A DNA stretch of 64,000 bases, from contig OZ254079.1 in the NCBI GenBank assembly GCA_965267475.1, forward strand, positions 3,162,001-3,226,000. The letters are read 5' to 3'. The stretch comes from JBCBKU01 sp965267475 (GTDB taxonomy: Bacteria > Pseudomonadota > Alphaproteobacteria > Rhodobacterales > Rhodobacteraceae). Of the stretch, positions 60,687 through 64,000 are shown piece by piece. The translations under genes were made by a program, and so were the position numbers. The notes beneath the pieces are model-generated. The model made no database searches. It saw only the letters and a program-made list of their open reading frames with translations, and had not been told where the DNA came from. How positions within the stretch are numbered: position 1 is the first letter of the stretch; the number at the start of each line of letters is the position of its first letter.

Positions 60687-61295
60687 TCAGTCTTCGAGGC
60701 CAGAGCCGAACGCATCGAGGTACTTCTTTACAACGGCAACCATTTTGCTCCGCCTTTTTGATAGTTCTCCCTGCGAGATACCCAAGTCAGAAGCGACAAG
60801 TTTTGCCGTTCTGCCATCGAATAGCCCTAACCGCTCGAACTCGAGAAATGCCTCGTATAGCTTGGGATGTCGTGTGCGAAGCTCGTACAAGGCACCCTCA
60901 ACCATTCGCTTCAGTTCCAACGCTTCTTCTGGCGTTGGTATGAACTGATCAGCGAGTTCATCACCTTCGATCACAACTCTTTGCGGTTGGTTCCGAAGCT
61001 GCCGAAACAGGTTGTCGTAATCACTACGAACCACTGACACGACAAAGTAGTCTAAGTCTGGAACCCGTTTGGGGTCCCAACGCCGCGTGCCGTCCAGAAC
61101 TTTCCGGATCGCGTTGTGTACCATGTCCTCTGCCACGGCATTCGGTAACGTCCAGCGGTTGGCGAACTCGATCCAACGTGCATGGACCAGTGCTCGGTTT
61201 CTGACTTGCACCCAGTCGGCTTTTGCCAGCAACCTCTGAACAGACTTGGGTATGTGCTTTTTCTCCCCGTTTGATTGGGAGCCGTTTCTCTTCAT
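60687..61295 (-). CDS. Sigma-70/ECF-like protein, copy B
   Basis: This is a 202-residue protein identical to copy A over 185 residues (IPKSVQRLL to LDAFGSG). It differs in its N-terminus (MKRNGSQSNGEKKH versus MS) and tail (LED versus RTS). The ATG at 61295 follows GGAGGCGTCAA, an excellent ribosome site, and is chosen over a longer frame to 61346. No partner gene follows; the palindromic terminator lies 43 bp downstream. It has its own leader with an attenuator-like hairpin, so the two copies seem separately controlled. Confidence 0.7.
   Translation of the reverse strand: MKRNGSQSNGEKKHIPKSVQRLLAKADWVQVRNRALVHARWIEFANRWTLPNAVAEDMVHNAIRKVLDGTRRWDPKRVPDLDYFVVSVVRSDYDNLFRQLRNQPQRVVIEGDELADQFIPTPEEALELKRMVEGALYELRTRHPKLYEAFLEFERLGLFDGRTAKLVASDLGISQGELSKRRSKMVAVVKKYLDAFGSGLED
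60698..61253 (-). repeat. 556-bp inverted repeat, right arm
   Basis: This is the reverse complement of 58771-59326. Homologous recombination between the arms would invert the 1371-bp centre carrying the membrane-protein gene and place it behind sigma-like copy B. Confidence 0.9.
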
Positions 61296-61822
61296 TTGAC
61301 GCCTCCACGACGTCATCGTCGAAGAGAGAGATATTGCGAAAAGCACTTCAAAGTGCTACTCCCTCTGCCACCGGACTAAGCTTAACGACGACAACGTCGG
61401 TTCTATGGTGGTATCCGGCTCAAGGTCGCCGCGTCCGCTAAGCTCGGCGATCTTTTCTTTATAGGATAAAGTGCCACGGTGAGGCTGTTCAGGCGACCGA
61501 AACAATCCTGCGTTTGCTGGACAATTTCCGTCCTATTCGACCCTCAGAACCGGAATTGAGTTAGCGATAACTGCTCAAGAGTTCGAGAGTTTTGGTGCGA
61601 CATACGCAGCCGCCCAAAATCTCCGTGTCCAGCCCAAGTAAGAGGCCGCGTTCACAGCCAAAAACCAAACCAACATCAAGGGTGTGAGCACCTACTTCTT
61701 TGCAAATAGCCACGAGACTATACAGATGCTACACGAAGCTTGACCCAAGACCCAAGAAAGTCCACCTTCACCCGACAAAATAGAAAGTTGTTCGTGTTGA
61801 CGAGGCATTTCTGGGGGGAAAG
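61296..61822. other. Intergenic region with leader hairpin and possible gene remnant
   Basis: These 527 bp separate the divergent copy B and the 488-residue protein gene. A hairpin (61342-61348 with 61351-61357, arms AGCACTT/AAGTGCT) is followed on the minus strand by TTTT and sits in the leader of copy B, like an attenuator. At 61483-61743 one frame is open except for a single TAA (61639-61641) and would read GIELAITAQEFESFGATYAA before it and KGVSTYFFANSHETIQMLHE after it. It may be a decayed gene; no family is recognised. Confidence 0.4.
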
Positions 61823-63289
61823 ATGCCGTGGAGTGATCTACAAAAGAAGTTTTCTGAAGCAAACTTAGAAAAAACAAAGACTTGCATTCAATGGGTTGAA
61901 GATACCTTACGAGCGTCCTTGGAGTCCGGCCAAACCGAACAGGGACTATCGTCTAACCGGTTGGCACGCATCATATTATTCTATGCGATTACTTGCTCCG
62001 ATGTAGCCAAGCGTTCAAGTACCCGCAAAACCGTTTCCACAAATGTACCGAAATGGAAAGACGTAGCCCAGGAAGTTAATAACTTCTCTGCCAGTGTTTC
62101 AGCAGAGATATCAGGTCTTTTCTGTGAAGAGTTCGGTGACGATAACATAGGTCAATTTGCAACGCTTGCGGGTCGCAAACGCGGTGTTCAGAAGAGGTAC
62201 TACTACAGTACACTGCTATTCTTTGCGATGCATCTTCAAGAGGCGGGCCGTCTCTCCGATGAGTTATTTGGCCGATTTGCATCGAAAGATGACAAAGGCT
62301 TCATAGCAAACTCACTTCGCGTCGTCTCGAATATCCTCGATGAAGGTTTGCCAACTATTGCCGCAGAACCTCATCGTGAAGTTCGAGTTCGAATTAATGT
62401 CAAAGAGGAAAACTTCAAAAAGTATCAGAGTTTTCATCACAAGTTTGATTTTGGGGAAAGTACCAGGTCAGAAAGTCATTTTGTTGTCTACAGAACCATG
62501 CGTTCAAACCCGATTTCAGTGATGAAATCGTTTTTGGCGATCTCAGAGCCAAGCGGAATATACCAAGACAAGGACGCTTACGCCTTTAGTCATATCTATG
62601 TTCCGCCCAATGCGACAGGAGAGAAGCGCTTCAGCGGTGGCAAGTTGCTGCCATTGGACGACGGTGTGTATTTGGTTGGAGGACAGAGACCATATAGTCG
62701 CGTTCGGCGCGGTGTGCCGTTCTCGTCAATAAAAGTATTAGCGCTTCGCTGGCACGATCTTGAGCGAGGACACAAGCTCTTTCCAGCACTGACGCTCTCG
62801 ACCAACTATCGGGGTGTTCCCATTGTTAGTCGAGCTGCGGTGCGTGTTACCCCTATCAGCCATTCATCAAAGCTGAAGCTTGGAAAGGTTGACTTGGGAA
62901 ACATGCTCGATGACCTCCGTGCCGATCTAGAAGTCGAAAAGAAGTTCATTGATGAACAAGGCTTGGATGATTCAACGATAGCCACTGTGATGGAAAATTT
63001 TCTCGCGGGTATGGACGATGATGCAGTTGCTGACTTCTCCAAAGAACTAATTAAAGTCGTCAACAACGGCCCTGGACAGGGTGAAAGATGGGATGCGCCA
63101 GTCGACTTCTCCAAACAGGTTAAGCAAGGCCAAAAACAACAGTCGCAACGCTTGACGAAAGATGCGTTGAGGTCAGCTGTGTCGGAAGCAATGCAAACTG
63201 GTATGGCAGCCGATGAATACAAAGATGCTGACGGTACACCCTTTGATTTTTGGCGTCACCTGAGGTTTGGGCCAATTGAGATCGAATAG
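61823..63289 (+). CDS. Unrecognised 488-residue protein
   Basis: The ATG has GGGGGGAAAG immediately upstream. The product has no signal peptide or membrane helix and looks cytoplasmic. Residues 1-200 are mostly helical. Residues 190-350 look beta-rich (REVRVRINVKEENFKKYQSF, SHIYVPPNATGEKRFSGGKL, DDGVYLVGGQRPYSRV). Residues 370-488 are acidic and helical, with a Gln/Lys-rich stretch (VKQGQKQQSQRL). No catalytic motif is recognised. AT-rich codon use matches the rest of the island. It may be a cargo or defence-type gene, but that is only context. Confidence 0.6.
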   Translation: MPWSDLQKKFSEANLEKTKTCIQWVEDTLRASLESGQTEQGLSSNRLARIILFYAITCSDVAKRSSTRKTVSTNVPKWKDVAQEVNNFSASVSAEISGLFCEEFGDDNIGQFATLAGRKRGVQKRYYYSTLLFFAMHLQEAGRLSDELFGRFASKDDKGFIANSLRVVSNILDEGLPTIAAEPHREVRVRINVKEENFKKYQSFHHKFDFGESTRSESHFVVYRTMRSNPISVMKSFLAISEPSGIYQDKDAYAFSHIYVPPNATGEKRFSGGKLLPLDDGVYLVGGQRPYSRVRRGVPFSSIKVLALRWHDLERGHKLFPALTLSTNYRGVPIVSRAAVRVTPISHSSKLKLGKVDLGNMLDDLRADLEVEKKFIDEQGLDDSTIATVMENFLAGMDDDAVADFSKELIKVVNNGPGQGERWDAPVDFSKQVKQGQKQQSQRLTKDALRSAVSEAMQTGMAADEYKDADGTPFDFWRHLRFGPIEIE

Positions 63290-63380
63290 ACTTAGTAAGA
63301 ACTGAGCCCTACGCCCATAGGCGTGTGTGCGGGACCGCTAGATCGCCTGGAACCCACTGCAGAGTAGCGCTCGATTCTCG

Positions 63381-63424
63381 GGAGGATTACCTCCCAACTC
63401 TCATAGCTATGGGGAAAGCTATGA
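63381..63424. other. Tandem small hairpins downstream of the 488-residue gene
   Basis: Two stems lie close together: GGAGG/CCTCC (63381-63385 with 63390-63394) and TCATAGCT/AGCTATGA (63401-63408 with 63417-63424). Neither is followed by a clear U-run. They may shape the 3' end of the upstream message or belong to a structured element with the larger stem-loop at 63533. Confidence 0.4.
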
Positions 63425-63532
63425 GGAGCATTCTACATCGTAGCTTACGCCAGTGTCCTATTCCCAAAGACACCAAAAGCGCGCGCAAGGTATTGTTTTT
63501 AAAAATTTTTTAAATTTCGAAGAAAGTCTCAG

Positions 63533-63601
63533 CCATGAATGAGAATGAGTAGGTGAAAGGCCAGTCGTTGGCGCGTCGACCTTTCACCGGACCATTCATG
63601 G
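63533..63601. promoter_or_regulatory. Nested 69-nt stem-loop upstream of the last ORF
   Basis: An outer 9-bp stem (CCATGAATG with CATTCATGG) encloses an inner 9-bp stem (GGTGAAAGG at 63552-63560 with CCTTTCACC at 63580-63588) around a 19-base apical loop. Both stems are perfect. An AT-rich tract with runs of A and T (63493-63517) lies just before it. It could be a leader RNA, a small RNA or a protein-binding/recombination site. No known family is recognised. Confidence 0.45.
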
Positions 63602-63701
63602 AAACGCTGCAGGCGTCTGCTCAGGTCCAGAGCATCCATACACTCAATGTGCTTGTACAGCAAGTACTCGAGTGCGCCTGCCGCCACTCAGGGGAGCTCA
63701 A

Positions 63702-64000
63702 ATGTTCAACAAATCGCAAAATTTGGCAGCCAAAAGCTGCCGTGAGAACTGTAAAAACGCGGCGTGCAAGAACTCTGCTGCTGTCATCGGAGAGGTTTTC
63801 GAAGGCAGCAACGGGGCGCGCGCAACAGTATACCTCCAATCCACTCCCAAACAAGGCGCGGTCAAAGCTACCGTTCAGATTAACAAGACGCTTGCGAATG
63901 GCATTGAGAAGATCCAGCGGAAAGTTCGTGGCCTCTCTTATGAGAAAAACCCAGTGGCGTTCGAGGTTGCAATGTCGAACTGCTTTACCTTTGAAGCAGC
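63702..64000 (+). CDS. Unrecognised cysteine-containing protein, 5' part
   Basis: An open frame starts at an ATG preceded by GGGGAGCTCAA and runs off the window without a stop, giving at least 99 codons. The N-terminus has closely spaced cysteines (CRENCKNAACKN), possibly a metal site. The next part (VFEGSNGARATVYLQSTPKQ, GAVKATVQINKTLANGIEKI) looks beta/alpha and is not recognised. It lies about 410 bp after the 488-residue gene. Base use is like the rest of the island. Confidence 0.55.
   Translation, partial: MFNKSQNLAAKSCRENCKNAACKNSAAVIGEVFEGSNGARATVYLQSTPKQGAVKATVQINKTLANGIEKIQRKVRGLSYEKNPVAFEVAMSNCFTFEA

Noticed and set aside
60588..60697. The 30-bp palindrome as a site-specific recombinase crossover site
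   Set aside because: It occurs once, at only one end of the central segment; terminator function explains it better.
1..64000. tRNA, rRNA genes and CRISPR arrays
   Set aside because: No cloverleaf-type sequence, rRNA segment or regularly spaced short repeats was noticed on reading; a dedicated search was not possible.

Overview
The window looks like a chromosomal segment of a marine-type alphaproteobacterium of the Rhodobacterales (Roseobacter-like). Pointers are an rplS-rpmE pair with a cysteine-free L31, a MipZ division ATPase, a Rhodobacterales-type exosortase D/EpsI fusion, an alphaproteobacterial FrcBCA fructose importer with a ROK regulator, Puu-type gamma-glutamyl amine catabolism, and GC-rich codon use over most of the length. 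No tRNA, rRNA or CRISPR array was recognised.

Layout. (1) 0-5.1 kb: the 3' end of rplS, rpmE with a terminator, a LysR regulator, a SAF-domain NAD(P)-dependent oxidoreductase, mipZ and an unknown two-TM protein. (2) 5.4-22.4 kb: an exopolysaccharide locus. It has nucleotide-sugar enzymes (galE, manC, ugd), a Wzy/WaaL-like polymerase, a WecG/TagA-type transferase, a flippase, an exosortase D/EpsI fusion, four further glycosyltransferases, a sulfotransferase, and a sugar epimerase plus a Gfo/Idh enzyme. This suggests an acidic, possibly sulfated polysaccharide with exosortase-dependent surface proteins. (3) 22.5-34.6 kb: amine/polyamine catabolism, with a class III aminotransferase, a divergent LysR, a DegT-type aminotransferase, two PuuA-like gamma-glutamyl ligases, a PuuB-like oxidase, a class I amidotransferase and a polar-amino-acid-type ABC importer; many genes are translationally coupled. 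(4) 34.7-37.5 kb: a PhnD-like protein coupled to a TerB-like protein, then an SDR and a fumarylacetoacetate-hydrolase-family enzyme resembling the end of the non-phosphorylated L-fucose pathway. (5) 37.9-42.7 kb: a decayed IS6-family remnant and frcBCA with its ROK regulator; no kinase gene follows frcA.

(6) 42.76-57.17 kb: two apparently identical 815-bp IS6-family elements in direct orientation bracket a cargo rich in LysR regulators, small oxidoreductases, hydrolases and exported (two Tat-type) enzymes. The right-hand copy sits between a 5'-truncated alpha/beta hydrolase and a 5'-truncated tyrosine recombinase, so this junction is a rearrangement scar. (7) 57.2-64 kb: a visibly AT-richer island of mostly unrecognised genes.

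The most striking structure is in region 7. Two sigma-70/ECF-like genes share a 556-bp, apparently identical inverted repeat confined almost exactly to their coding sequences. Between them lies a gene for a single-pass membrane protein and a 30-bp perfect palindrome. Recombination between the repeats would flip the membrane-protein gene from the operon of one sigma gene into that of the other. An unrecognised 488-residue protein, a nested RNA stem-loop and a cysteine-rich ORF running off the window follow.
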